Assembly: GCA_965178125.1 (NCBI GenBank)
Contig: OZ237751.1
Location: 1-64,000, forward strand
Direction of reading: 5' to 3'
Origin: Bilabrum cf. latius
Taxonomy: Eukaryota > Bigyra: Bicosoecida > Bigyra > Bicosoecida
DNA: 64,000 bases
Shown here: positions 1 to 11,500 of the stretch, piece after piece
Layout of the letters: each line of letters starts with the position of its first letter
How positions within the stretch are numbered: the first letter of the stretch is position 1
Notes under the pieces: generated by a model
The model's database searches: none
What the model was told of the DNA's origin: nothing
The model's input: the letters and a program-made list of their open reading frames with translations, nothing else
Position numbers and translations under genes: made by a program

Positions 1-672
1 ACCCATATCGGCGCCGCGCGGCCAGAACGGAACCTGGGGAACATTTGGCCCATGTTGTGCCCCCAGGCCGTCCCGATGCAGTTTGAACGGTCTTCATATC
101 ACCTGTAGTTGCCGAGATCGTAGCACGTCGTTTTTCGGTGTGAAATTCTTCATACACCCATATCGGCGCCGCGCGGCCAGAACGGAACCTGGGGAACATT
201 TGGCCCATGTTGTGCCCCCAGGCCGTCCCGATGCAGTTTGAACGGTCTTCATATCACCTGTAGTTGCCGAGATCGTAGCACGTCGTTTTTCGGTGTGAAA
301 TTCTTCATACACCCATATCGGCGCCGCGCGGCCAGAACGGAACCTGGGGAACATTTGGCCCATGTTGTGCCCCCAGGCCGTCCCGATGCAGTTTGAACGG
401 TCTTCATATCACCTGTAGTTGCCGAGATCGTAGCACGTCGTTTTTCGGTGTGAAATTCTTCATACACCCATATCGGCGCCGCGCGGCCAGAACGGAACCT
501 GGGGAACATTTGGCCCATGTTGTGCCCCCAGGCCGTCCCGATGCAGTTTGAACGGTCTTCATATCACCTGTAGTTGCCGAGATCGTAGCACGTCGTTTTT
601 CGGTGTGAAATTCTTCATACACCCATATCGGCGCCGCGCGGCCAGAACGGAACCTGGGGAACATTTGGCCCA
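1..672. repeat. 155-bp tandem satellite, about 4.3 copies
   Basis: Near-identical units begin at 1, 156, 311, 466 and 621, giving a period of 155 bp. The fifth unit stops about 50 bp in, where its ...GGCCCA runs straight into CCCTAA repeats. Short open frames in it (about 89 codons, repeated every 155 bp) are products of the repeat and not genes. It lies on the chromosome-end side of the telomeric array, judged by the orientation of the CCCTAA strand. Confidence 0.95.
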
Positions 673-1239
673 ACCCTAACCCTAACCCTAACCCTAACCC
701 TAACCCTAACCCTAACCCTAACCCTAACCCTAACCCTAACCCTAACCCTAACCCTAACCCTAACCCTAACCCTAACCCTAACCCTAACCCTAACCCTAAC
801 CCTAACCCTAACCCTAACCCTAACCCTAACCCTAACCCTAACCCTAACCCTAACCCTAACCCTAACCCTAACCCTAACCCTAACCCTAACCCTAACCCTA
901 ACCCTAACCCTAACCCTAACCCTAACCCTAACCCTAACCCTAACCCTAACCCTAACCCTAACCCTAACCCTAACCCTAACCCTAACCCTAACCCTAACCC
1001 TAACCCTAACCCTAACCCTAACCCTAACCCTAACCCTAACCCTAACCCTAACCCTAACCCTAACCCTAACCCTAACCCTAACCCTAACCCTAACCCTAAC
1101 CCTAACCCTAACCCTAACCCTAACCCTAACCCTAACCCTAACCCTAACCCTAACCCTAACCCTAACCCTAACCCTAACCCTAACCCTAACCCTAACCCTA
1201 ACCCTAACCCTAACCCCAACCCCTAACCTAAACCCTAAT
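673..1239. repeat. Telomeric repeat array 1, (CCCTAA)n
   Basis: About 90 uninterrupted copies of CCCTAA (TTAGGG on the other strand) end in a short degenerate tail at about 1215-1239 (CCCCAA, CCTAAA variants). TTAGGG is the telomere motif of animals, most fungi and several protist groups. The C-rich strand reads left to right, so the chromosome end should lie to the left, yet a satellite lies there. The array is therefore interstitial, or the assembly is misjoined. Confidence 0.97.
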
Positions 1240-1317
1240 CTGGATTGAATATGCCTGAGGCTGCTGCACAGTGGACCATGGTGGCCACTAGCACATGCTT
1301 TGAATGGCCAACTCTTT

Positions 1318-2830
1318 GCCGGAACACATGCAATCGCTGCATTTCAAGTGTCGAATCGTATGTACACATCGCGGGGCACACAATGGTGTCTATACATATC
1401 GACTCCGGATCCACCCCATGGCGGGACACGGCCCTGACGGATTTCACTGACCCTGCGGAACCGCGGCGCCGCGGTACCTGACACCACCTGGTGTGTGTTC
1501 CCCGGGTGGCATGGACCCCGATACATCTTCTGCATCGAAAACAAAACATCAAACGCTCATCTGTAGACCTGGACACGCCCGAACGCATAGGTCGGATCTC
1601 CGACTGATTTTGGAGATCCGACCTGCGCAAAAAAGTCGGATGTCCTCCATATCTCGGCCGGAACACATGCAATCGCTGCGTTTCAAGTGTCGAATCGTAT
1701 GTACACATCGCGGGGCACACAATGGTGTCTATACATATCGACTCCGGATCCACCCCATGGAGGCACACGGCCCTGACGGATTTCACTGACCCTGCGGAAC
1801 CGCGGCGCCGCGGTACCTGACACCACCTGGTGTGTGTTCCTCGGGTGGCATGGACCCCGATACATCTTCTGCATCGAAAACCAAACATCAAACGCTCATC
1901 TGTAGACCTGGACACGCCCGAACGCATAGGTCGGATCTCCGACTGATTTTGGAGATCCGACCTGCGCAAAAAAGTCGGATGTCCTCCATATCTCGGCCGG
2001 AACACATGCAATCGCTGCGTTTCAAGTGTCGAATCGTATGTACACATCGCGGGGCACACAATGGTGTCTATACATATCGACTCCGGATCCACCCCATGGA
2101 GGCACACGGCCCTGACGGATTTCACTGACCCTGCGGAACCGCGGCGCCGCGGTACCTGACACCACCTGGTGTGTGTTCCTCGGGTGGCATGGACCCCGAT
2201 ACATCTTCTGCATCGAAAACCAAACATCAAACGCTCATCTGTAGACCTGGACACGCCCGAACGCATAGGTCGGATCTCCGACTGATTTTGGAGATCCGAC
2301 CTGCGCAAAAAAGTCGGATGTCCTCCATATCTCGGCCGGAACACATGCAATCGCTGCGTTTCAAGTGTCGAATCGTATGTACACATCGCGGGGCACACAA
2401 TGGTGTCTATACATATCGACTCCGGATCCACCCCATGGCGGCACACGGCCCTGACGGATTTCACTGACCCTGCGGAACCGCGGCGCCGCGGTACCTGACA
2501 CCACCTGGTGTGTGTTCCTCGGGTGGCATGGACCCCGATACATCTTCTGTATCGAAAACCAAACATCAAACGCTCATCTGTAGACCTGGACACGCCCGAA
2601 CGCATAGGTCGGATCTCCGACTGATTTTGGAGATCCGACCTGCGCAAAAAAGTCGGATGTCCTCCATATCTCGGCCGGAACACATGCAATCGCTGCGTTT
2701 CAAGTGTCGAATCGTATGTACACATCGCGGGGCACACAATGGTGTCTATACATATCGACTCCGGATCCACCCCATGGCGGCACACGGCCCTGACGGATTT
2801 CACTAACCCTGCGGAACCGCGGCGCCGCGG
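1318..2830. repeat. 339-bp tandem satellite, about 4.5 copies
   Basis: Units begin at about 1318, 1657, 1996, 2335 and 2674 and the last is partial. Copies differ by a few substitutions only. Each unit holds a 16-bp perfect palindrome around CCGCGGCGCCGCGG, a short ACACCA/TGGTGT inverted repeat and a 13-bp perfect hairpin. Open frames seen on both strands, including one of 522 codons on the minus strand, recur every 339 bp and encode repeats of the satellite. I do not regard them as genes. Confidence 0.95.
1589..1624. repeat. 13-bp perfect hairpin in each 339-bp unit
   Basis: AGGTCGGATCTCC at 1589-1601 pairs exactly with GGAGATCCGACCT at 1612-1624 across a 10-nt loop. The same hairpin recurs at 1928-1963, 2267-2302 and 2606-2641. 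It is followed by an A6 run and a partial third copy of the GTCGGAT core. Confidence 0.9.
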
Positions 2831-2966
2831 AGAGTTATGACCCGACTCGGAGTTGTAACCTAGGTTTTAAAGCATGCCCAATCAGAATATATGGGTCTTG
2901 TTCCCTGAACCGCGCTAGCGTAAAAGCCGAAAATGGCCGACCCTAAGTATAAGTTGACCCCCTGAT

Positions 2967-3272
2967 ACCCTAACCCTAACCCTAACCCTAACCCTAACCC
3001 TAACCCTAACCCTAACCCTAACCCTAACCCTAACCCTAACCCTAACCCTAACCCTAACCCTAACCCTAACCCTAACCCTAACCCTAACCCTAACCCTAAC
3101 CCTAACCCTAACCCTAACCCTAACCCTAACCCTAACCCTAACCCTAACCCTAACCCTAACCCTAACCCTAACCCTAACCCTAACCCTAACCCTAACCCTA
3201 ACCCTAACCCTAACCCTAACCCTAACCCTAACCCTAACCCTAACCCTAACCCCTAACCCTAACCCTAACCTA
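2967..3272. repeat. Telomeric repeat array 2, (CCCTAA)n
   Basis: About 50 copies of CCCTAA lie in the same orientation as array 1, with one CCCCTAA variant near the right end. The array abuts the 53-bp minisatellite directly. The 136 bp between the 339-bp satellite and this array (2831-2966) looks unique and shows no gene. Confidence 0.97.
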
Positions 3273-3848
3273 GGTGGGCTGTGGGTGCGACGGATGGGGC
3301 TGCGACTCATGTAGGGCATGGGGTCGGTGGGCTGTGGGTGCGACGGATGGGGCTGCGACTCATGTAGGGCATGGGGTCGGTGGGCTGTGGGTGCGACGGA
3401 TGGGGCTGCGACTCATGTAGGGCATGGGGTCGGTGGGCTGTGGGTGCGACGGATGGGGCTGCGACTCATGTAGGGCATGGGGTCGGTGGGCTGTGGGTGC
3501 GACGGATGGGGCTGCGACTCATGTAGGGCATGGGGTCGGTGGGCTGTGGGTGCGACGGATGGGGCTGCGACTCATGTAGGGCATGGGGTCGGTGGGCTGT
3601 GGGTGCGACGGATGGGGCTGCGACTCATGTAGGGCATGGGGTCGGTGGGCTGTGGGTGCGACGGATGGGGCTGCGACTCATGTAGGGCATGGGGTCGGTG
3701 GGCTGTGGGTGCGACGGATGGGGCTGCGACTCATGTAGGGCATGGGGTCGGTGGGCTGTGGGTGCGACGGATGGGGCTGCGACTCATGTAGGGCATGGGG
3801 TCGGTGGGCTGTGGGTGCGACGGATGGGGCTGCGACTCATGTAAGGCA
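3273..3848. repeat. 53-bp G-rich minisatellite, about 10.9 copies
   Basis: The unit begins GGTGGGCTGTGGG and recurs at 3273, 3326, 3379 and so on. Copies are essentially identical until the last, which decays at about 3838-3848. The + strand carries many runs of three or more G, so G-quadruplex formation is plausible by inference. Confidence 0.95.
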
Positions 3849-4157
3849 GGGTCCCTAATGTCTGCCTTGGATAGTCTATTCTCCGAAGTAGACACTCTAC
3901 TTGAGAGTCCTGGATGTGCCATTGGAAGAATCTGGACACATAGGAGCTTCACTGCCGGGCACTCTTTGCTGCCGCCGCGAGGAACTTAGGGCTGTGGCAA
4001 CCGGCCACCACGTCCAAGCTAAATCGGGATGATCGTTTCCCCTCGGGTTTGAGGCTATTTAACCTGAGCGAAACCAGTTAGTTTATTTTTGGTGCTAGGC
4101 TTGCTTCATTTCAAGATGTTGCGCAACATGAACATCAGAGCAGATAAACAACCAAAA
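3849..4157. other. Intergenic, no feature seen
   Basis: This 309-bp stretch separates the minisatellite from the TGA of the Yip1-domain gene. Only short shadow frames are present. It should contain the 3' untranslated region of that gene. Confidence 0.6.
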
Positions 4158-5365
4158 TCACCACGCAGCCAGGAAGAACAGCTTTAGCATGAGAGCCATG
4201 CCGAGCTGCATGAGGACAATGGATCCCATGAGGCCCTATCGTAGTGCCTGCTTGGCCTGCCTCGCCTCTGCACTCAAGCTCGAGTCGTCCACATCGGCGC
4301 CGGCTGCGCTGCCTGGAGTCCTCCCGTCAGAACCCGGAGCCCCCTGAGACACGCCCAGCAAAGGACCTAATACCCTCCATTCAAAGTGTCCTGCAGCACA
4401 ACCAGCCACTGTCACGGCCAGCCACTGCACCGCTGCGAAAGGCATAGTGCACAGCAGTGCAGCCAGCAGGTGCGTGGTCAGCGAGTATCCCTGCACGCAT
4501 ACGAGCAGCACTAGGGGGAGGGGGCGCCCTATGTACTGCAACACTGCCCATCCCGCGATCGGTATGACCGCGACGAAGCCCAAAGAGCAGGATAGAGCTG
4601 TCGTCACTCGGGCAAAGTCGTAGTGCCACAAGGAATCCCCTGACTGTGGCTCGAACGTGAACCACCCGCTCAAATTCGACGCCACTCCGACAGCAAACGC
4701 CAGTGTTAGTGATAACCAGAGTGGTCCATACAAATCTGGCCGGTCAGAAAACACGAATGGCACTGGCACTGTCGGTTCGTCTCCGCCTGCGTCTGCCAGA
4801 GCGCGCGCGCCTTCTCCATCCAGGAACGGGTTTCCGTCGGCCTACTCACGTTCGCTATCTGGTACCCCTCGTTCTGCAGCATCCGCTGAACTTTCACTAG
4901 AAGCGACTTGCTGCATTCCCGCTGAAACAGGTGGTCGGGCTGTCCTCGTGACCGTTTGCACTGGAAGGACCACGCACCGAAGTCGCTCCAATACGTCGAC
5001 AGTATCTACATTAAAATACTGCGGTATAATATAAGACACCAGGAGCACACAAACGGTGACAAAAGCTACAAGTAGCCCGGACGTGCCAAGTCGTGGGTGC
5101 TTACCGGCCTGTAGTATGCCGCACTCAGGCAGCCAAACCAGCCGGAGGGTGGTGCAGGGACCTAAGTACCATCTACACGTGTACTGCTTGCTACGGCTAC
5201 CGTTCCCCGTGGCGCGGATGCACCTTCAAGAGATGCAGGGGCAGATTCTTTGGCGTCGACGTCTGCCCAGCCTTCCAGGGCGAGCTCCTCTGCCGAGCCA
5301 TCGGCAGACACGGCTTTTGGGCTGCCTAAGTTTCGTAGGGACACATCCGTTAAGCCGGTGCTCAT
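4158..5365 (-). CDS. Yip1/YIPF-family membrane protein, one intron
   Basis: Spliced product of 373 aa from exons 5365-5105 and 5018-4158 on the minus strand, stop TGA. Yip1 proteins are multi-pass Golgi/ER membrane proteins that work with Rab GTPases in vesicle traffic. Family marks are the motif YFNVDT...VLERL before the membrane domain, DLYGP at its start, a central GYS, and about five hydrophobic segments. The last one follows the final TAG and ends LKLFF, which shows that TAG cannot be the stop. Three TAG codons lie in the CDS. Splicing is required: without it YYRP and YFNVDT lie in different frames, and the joined YYRP-YFNVDT restores the family consensus. The start is the first ATG after an upstream in-frame TAA. 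The gene is divergent from the giant gene at 5550. Family confidence is high; the subtype (YIPF1/2-like) is a guess. Confidence 0.9.
5019..5104 (-). other. Intron of the Yip1-family gene (86 nt)
   Basis: On the minus strand it begins GTAAGC and ends ACCGCAG. At 86 nt it is not a multiple of three, and its removal joins two frames into a continuous Yip1 consensus. Phase 0. Confidence 0.88.
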
Positions 5366-5549
5366 GACCAGTTCGAAATGAAAGGAAACCAATATCGGCG
5401 CAACTTCTCGCTTTTGGCACGCTACAAATTATTTGGAGCAAGGGCGTTGAAGTGCAACAGGGCGCAACAACACCGAATTCCGCTGCTCACAAGCGTCCAT
5501 TAAGTTCACAATTTGTTACATACTGACAAAACAAGTCATCAGTTGAAGT
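5366..5549. promoter_or_regulatory. Divergent 184-bp promoter region
   Basis: It separates the start codons of the Yip1-family gene (minus) and the giant Fn3/Kelch gene (plus), so both promoters must lie here or inside the genes. I see no convincing TATA box. Confidence 0.5.
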
Positions 5550-8500
5550 ATGACATGTTCAACCTTCAGGTTGCTGGTTGTTTCGCTTGCAGTTTGGGCG
5601 GCATCAGCGCAGATTGCTATCCGTGAACTGTCTGCGAAGCTAGAATCTCTTACCGATCTTAGCAAGCATGTAATTCTCACATGGATACCACCTACGTGAG
5701 AATGCACGCATTCCTTACTTTGCCTTCACAGTCCCACTGGATCGAGCATGACTTTATTGGTTTGGCTGTTTCATTTACAATCGCAGTGATTCAAATTATA
5801 GAGTAGTGTCATACGATGTAGAGGTCCAACCGCTCGATGGAGTAACCCTCCCCGTGTTAAGCTCGCTGCCTTACGAAAACCAAGGCTCTAGCGATGCATT
5901 CGGTTGGTACCCGATATCAATGGAGGAAGATTTGGCCAGGAGCAGCGGGTATAGGCACGCCGAATCAGGCTTAATTGACGGTGGTTTTCATGCAAGCTTT
6001 GAAATCAGAGTGATAATTCCTCCTCAGAACGCTTCGGCCAGGTTCGCGCTTGCGCTTGACGCTACTGCCAAGCAAGGTGCAGGGTCTGCTGCTGCATCTG
6101 ACCCGCACGAGCGGTCTCAATCAATTTGGGTTGGCTCTGATACGAGCAATTCTGCCCTAAAGCGTGCAGTGGAGGGCTTGCAAGGTGTGTCGGAGGCCCG
6201 GGTCGAGTCGTACGATTGGAAGGAGCGGGTCGCGGGCGCCATGCTAGCCTCGTCAAGGTCTTGGCGCGTGACCCTCGCTTTCGATGAAGACTGGGGAGTG
6301 GGCGGACATGAGCCTGTCGGATCAGGAGATGTGTCCCTGGATGCTCCTCAGCTGCGGTTGGCTCGCACTGAGGGCTTCGCTGCAGTCGCTGGTGGCCCGC
6401 CGCCAGTCCTGGTCCGCAGGCTTCGAGCCTCTGCGCTGCCCGCCGATGCTGCCGCCCATCTTGGGGTGGCTCGACTTCTCTGTGGAGCAGGTGGGGTCAC
6501 TTCGTATGTGGACGCAAGGCTGGCCCGTCGCGCAACTGGAAATAGCTCTGGTGTGCTCGTTGGCCACCTGCCGCCCGACAGCCGCACCCACAGCACACAG
6601 TCCATGGATGACGAGTGCCTCCTTGCGGTGCCAGTGGCCGTCCTCGCGAGCGGTGCTCGGCACCTGTTTCGGGTCCGCGCCAGAGTGGCCGGCTTGCCCG
6701 GATCTATCGTGCGTTAGACGCATGATGGCAACGCAAGCATGCTAGGTGAGTGGAGCGCGCCGTCTGCCCCGGTAGCAGTTCCTGCCGCAAGGGCTGTGCC
6801 ACCCACGCCTACAGCGCCTCGATAGGTAGCCAGGACCTCAACCTCAGTGTCTCTAGTTGTTCACGTGGGGGGCTCAACCATTGCGGCGCTACGTGCAGTG
6901 GAGGCCAGGGCAGTGGCTGTCCGACAAGGGGTCACACCGGGGGAGGCAAGGCTGGTGCCGTCGTGGCTTGCTGGGGCAGCGGGGACACCTGCCAGCGTGG
7001 AGATATACATTCGAGATGTATCTGGCGATGGATCACGGCAATGGCGCGCGGTTAGTCCGGTTCCACTTCTAGAGACTGGATCAGTCGGGGCTGGTGCGAC
7101 AGCGAGAGTGGTCGTGCAGCCACTTCGCCCCTCAGCTTCCTTTGAGGCCAAGGCGAGGCTGGTCTCCCCCGTTGCAGGCAAGTCACATTGGTCTCAAGTA
7201 GTGCATAGGGTTCAAACAGACGCCTCTCTGCCTCCACCGCCAGTTGTGCTCTGGGACAGGCTGCCCGCGAGTGGCGCTGTTGTCATGCTTGACGACGGGT
7301 TGCCGCTCGTCTCAAGCACGACTGTGGGGTTGCGTTGGACCACGCCTTAGTCATGGACTGGATCCCATTCGCTTGTATTCGACATATAGGCAAGGTCTGT
7401 CGAGGACCTCTCTTGGCACTTGGTAGGTAGCGCTGTGAAGGGCACTGAGGTTGGTGCGTCATCGGAGCACGTTGGATTCGTCGGTGCGCGCCATTTGATC
7501 AAGTTGTCGAAAGACGCATCCGGGGGGTCTTTCCGCCTTGTTTTCCAAGGTATTGCACGATCTCTCGTTGCTGCCCAGCGTTCTGGTGCTGGAATCGGCT
7601 CCAGCAGCATGGCCAGGCTCAACTCGTCTAGCGTGCTGCAGCTGGACGATGCCTACCCAGGCGGAGCCGCAGGTGCATTTCCCGGCGGTTTGACAACAAG
7701 GCCTATTTCTTGGGATGCTGCCGCTGCCGAAGTTCAAGCGGCTGTGCGAGAAGCACTGCAGTAGGCTAGATCTGCGATTGTTCGAAGCCAGGGGCAGTCC
7801 GGTGCGACCTCCGAGAGGGCTTGGGCCGCCGGACCCTTGGCAGTAACTGTTTCAGAGGTTGGTTCGTCCGAGCTTGGCTTGAGTCAGCGGGGCTGGGCAC
7901 TTGAATGGCCGGCTGCAGCTGGACCAGTAGCTGCTCCCAATGCTGACCCAAGTGGGATCAAGTCAGATGTCGATTTGAACCCTGGCAAGCAACTCGTCCA
8001 AGTTAGCCAGGCACGCACATGGTCAGACGGGGCAAACGTTGATGATCAAGCGCTGGTCTAGCCTCGTCCACTTTTCCACAGAGTTGTAGGCCTTAGGCCA
8101 GGCATGACATACCGGTTCAGAGTTCGATCCAGAATCGGAACAGGAGCAAACGCTTTGGGCGACGCAGGCCCGTGGTCGAGTGTCGGCCCAGCAGTCCGTA
8201 CAGCATTCGCCGGTCTAGCTCAGGATGGAACCAGCCCTGCTGCCTCTTAGTCGGAGAGAGCCGGGGCGCCTGGATCGCCGGGGGTGGGTGGACTAGGAGC
8301 CTCAGAAGCAACCCTCGCTGCACTTCAGGCTTCGACTGTGGCTTCGTCGATTTTGGCGCAGTGGAAGCAGACACTCGTGAGGGAGCCAATGACTAGCGGT
8401 TCCAATGGGCTGACTGGAGTTCTTGCGGGAACTTTACCTGCCTCAATCGAAGCGGGGGTACTTGCCAGCGCCGCGGGGTGGATGCAGCAAGTGCAGCGCG

Positions 8501-11500
8501 GCGCACGCGCTACCGCGACTGCAGCCGGTTTAGGTAGCTGGCCACCGCAGCAGCTCCAACACGGATTCTAGAACTCTTCATCTTCGATAGCACTTTTGCA
8601 TGCCGTAGCTGAGGAAATGAGTGGAATGCAGCAGAGATCATCTTAGTCCAGGGACTTGGGCGGGTTTGTGGCAGTAGGGGCACCGTTACCTCCTGCGTCG
8701 CACGTCGTGCCCGCCGTTGGCAGCACACCTGGTATGTCTGGGTCTGGGTACCATGAACCTGGCATCGGTGGGGGTGGCCAGCAGGCAGGAGAGCGCGGTG
8801 GCCATGGGCTCGTTGTCATCCGTGCGCTCGGAAGCACTGGGCCACTGCGCCTTCCTCCAGTGGATGCTGTTGGCCAAGCAGCTACCAGCTCACGATCGCC
8901 GATGCGGTCGGCTGCATTTCGATTCATTCATGGCAACGGCGATTCCGGCCGCTTGAGCCTCGTTCAGTTGCCGAAAGGAACAGTATCTGTCGAGGTACGC
9001 GCGTGGGGTGCTGGCGGAGGTGCAGGCTGTGGTGCTGTTGGTGCAGGAGGCGGTGCAGCCTTTGCGTAGGGGGTCTTTGATGCGGGCGCTGGGGACATTA
9101 TTGCAGTTGCCGTGGGAGGTGGTGGTGGTGCATGCGAGGGAGGGCGAGGCGGATCAGGCGGCTGGGGCGGCGGCGGGCGTGGAGGCAACGGGAGGGATGG
9201 GGGTGGCGGCGGCGGCGGGGGTGCATCGTGGGTGTACATCACAGCTGGGAAGCACAGCACTGTCGACCAGTCTGCTGCATCACTTCAAGGAGACGCAAGC
9301 TCAACCGCTGGTCTGAATCAAGCAGCTGCTGCGGCTAATATTAACAGCGACTTCGTGCATGGCGGGTCTGCACGTCTGCTACTGGTTGCTGGAGGCGGAG
9401 GTGGGGGTGGCGCTGCCGATGTCTGTTGCAGTGCCGGCGGGGCTGGGGCCTCAGGCGAAGCTTGGTGGCTGAGCGAGGAGCCTGCTAGCGTGAGGCTCGG
9501 CGTAAGTGAGATGGACAAGGAGAGACTGGGGTCATTGGTTGCACCCGTAAGTGGACGAGCAGGAGGTGGAGGCAGCGTTGCTTCCTTCCAGGCTCTGTTT
9601 GGTGTATCGAATGGGGATTTGGGGCGCGTACTTCCTGCCGCTGACGCGCATCGGGGGCTTAATATTAGTGATGAATCCGGGCTATTGACACTCAACTATT
9701 CAGCAAGTGGCCTTGCTGCTGCTGCAGGGGAGGGAGGCAAGCTCGGTGCTGGTGGAGGCGGTGGAGTTGGACCACATGGTAGCCTTGACGGCGACGATGC
9801 ATCTCGTATTCTCGGCTCTGCGGGGTTTGATGGGCTCTTTGGGTTCGGCGGGTCTGGCGGAAGCGGTCATGACGGTGGTGGCGGAGGGGGCGGCGGCCTG
9901 TTTGGCGGTGGCGGCGGGGCTGCTGGGCTCGACGGAGCTGGTGGAGGAGGTGGGAGCACCTTCATAGCTGCAGACCAGACCGCTGCAGCATCCGGTGGCT
10001 CGCTTCCGGGCTCCATCCCGGGCCGTGTTCGTACTGCTCCACGGGTGTTAGCAGCGACAGCGGATGAAGTAATCATTGCATGGCCTGCTAGCGTGGATAG
10101 CTGGGATTTAGCGTCTCGAGACACTGCCGGCCGAGCACCGATGATGTATTCAATTGAAGCAGGCTCAGCAAGCCCGGCTTCTGATGCCGCATTGCGACAA
10201 ATATCGCATTCAGGGCTGGTGGCTGAGTTGAGTTCATCGGACGGTTGGGTGGAGATCGCACGCGGAGTGCCTGGCCTAGGCCATTTTTCTCAAGGCAGGA
10301 AGGGTTGGGTGTCTGCAAGGCTGCGGGGATTGCCCTTGGGATCCGAGGTTCGAGTTCGCGTGCGAGCTGCATCCCGCAGGTACGGGCTTGGCCCTCCTTC
10401 TCCTTCCACGACGCTGAGAGTTCCATTGCCTGCCACGAACGGCTGGCGCAGTATGCAGTCGCTGGCTCCGGGTGCACCTCGTATCGAACCATTTGCTAGT
10501 GAATAGAGCGAGACTGAGCCTGCGAGCGCCGCAGGTGCCCGGCCGCCACCTGTTTACGGTGCTTCGACTACGGTGGTACGAGGTCGCGTTTTCATGTTTG
10601 GGGGATTGTCAACTGGACGTGGGTGTAGTGCAGGAGGCCTGATGCAAGTATGCGCTTCGAAATCCGGGGCTTAGAACACTCTCTGGGTGCTAGATCCGCT
10701 AACACAAGCTTGGAGCACGGTAAGCGTGCTACCTGACCCCATCTACGGCATTCCAGCACCTCGTGTTGCGCATTCAGCGGCCGCGCCGGGAGGCGCGCTA
10801 CACATCTGGAGCGGACATGGCTCGCCGTACGATGGCAGCAACAAGCGATGGCTAAATGACATGTGGCGATTGGACATCGCTCCAGAAAGGACATACATGC
10901 CATCAGAATCTGGCGCGATGCAGGTGTGGGAAGTACCAGACGGGACCGGTAGCTTGGTTCTGCCTCTGATCGTTTCGACTGAAGCCGACTCTCGCCGCGT
11001 CCCAGATCCTGTGGCCGGAATGGCAGACTTCGACAGGGCTCGGTCTACGATCGTCCTACGATCTGTATCTGACCAGCTCAATGGTGAGCTGGATGCGGTT
11101 ACCTTGGCTGCCACGGGGGATGCAACAGCTGCTGGCCTGCCAGGTGGTGCAGCGTCTGAGTGGACTCGTGCAAGAGCAGCGGATGCTCAGGCCCAGGGTG
11201 AGTGCGTTGTGTCCGTGCAGGTATGGGTGGAGATGAGACATGCTTGTTTACGCGACCTAAGCATTAGCCTTGAAGGTCCACAGGGCATTCCTGCAAGGAC
11301 AGGCATGGCCGAACGTTGGGTCCATGGCACTGGGGCTTCAGCTGGAAGCCGTACCGGTTTCGGTGGAGCTGCTTCTTCGACAAGCAGATAGGTGGTGCCT
11401 CTGCTTGATGGATCACAGCTTGCGAAACAGGAGCGCAGCCAGTGCTTGCAGACTTTTACTGGTCATGGCAGTACATTAAATGCTTCGATGGCACCATATG

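Noticed and set aside
404-1219. Long minus-strand ORF encoding Leu-Gly repeats
   Set aside because: It is the translation of the telomeric array.
1235-2803. 522-codon minus-strand ORF and 98-codon plus-strand ORFs repeated every 339 bp
   Set aside because: They are periodic satellite sequence, open only because 339 is divisible by three.
2915-3319. Minus-strand ORF encoding Arg-Val repeats
   Set aside because: It is the translation of telomeric array 2 and flanking minisatellite.
1-3848. Regularly spaced repeats as a possible CRISPR array
   Set aside because: The units are contiguous tandem repeats without unique spacers, and the setting is eukaryotic.
5056-5367. Plus-strand ORFs of 78-103 codons
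   Set aside because: They are antisense to the Yip1-family gene and carry no domain.
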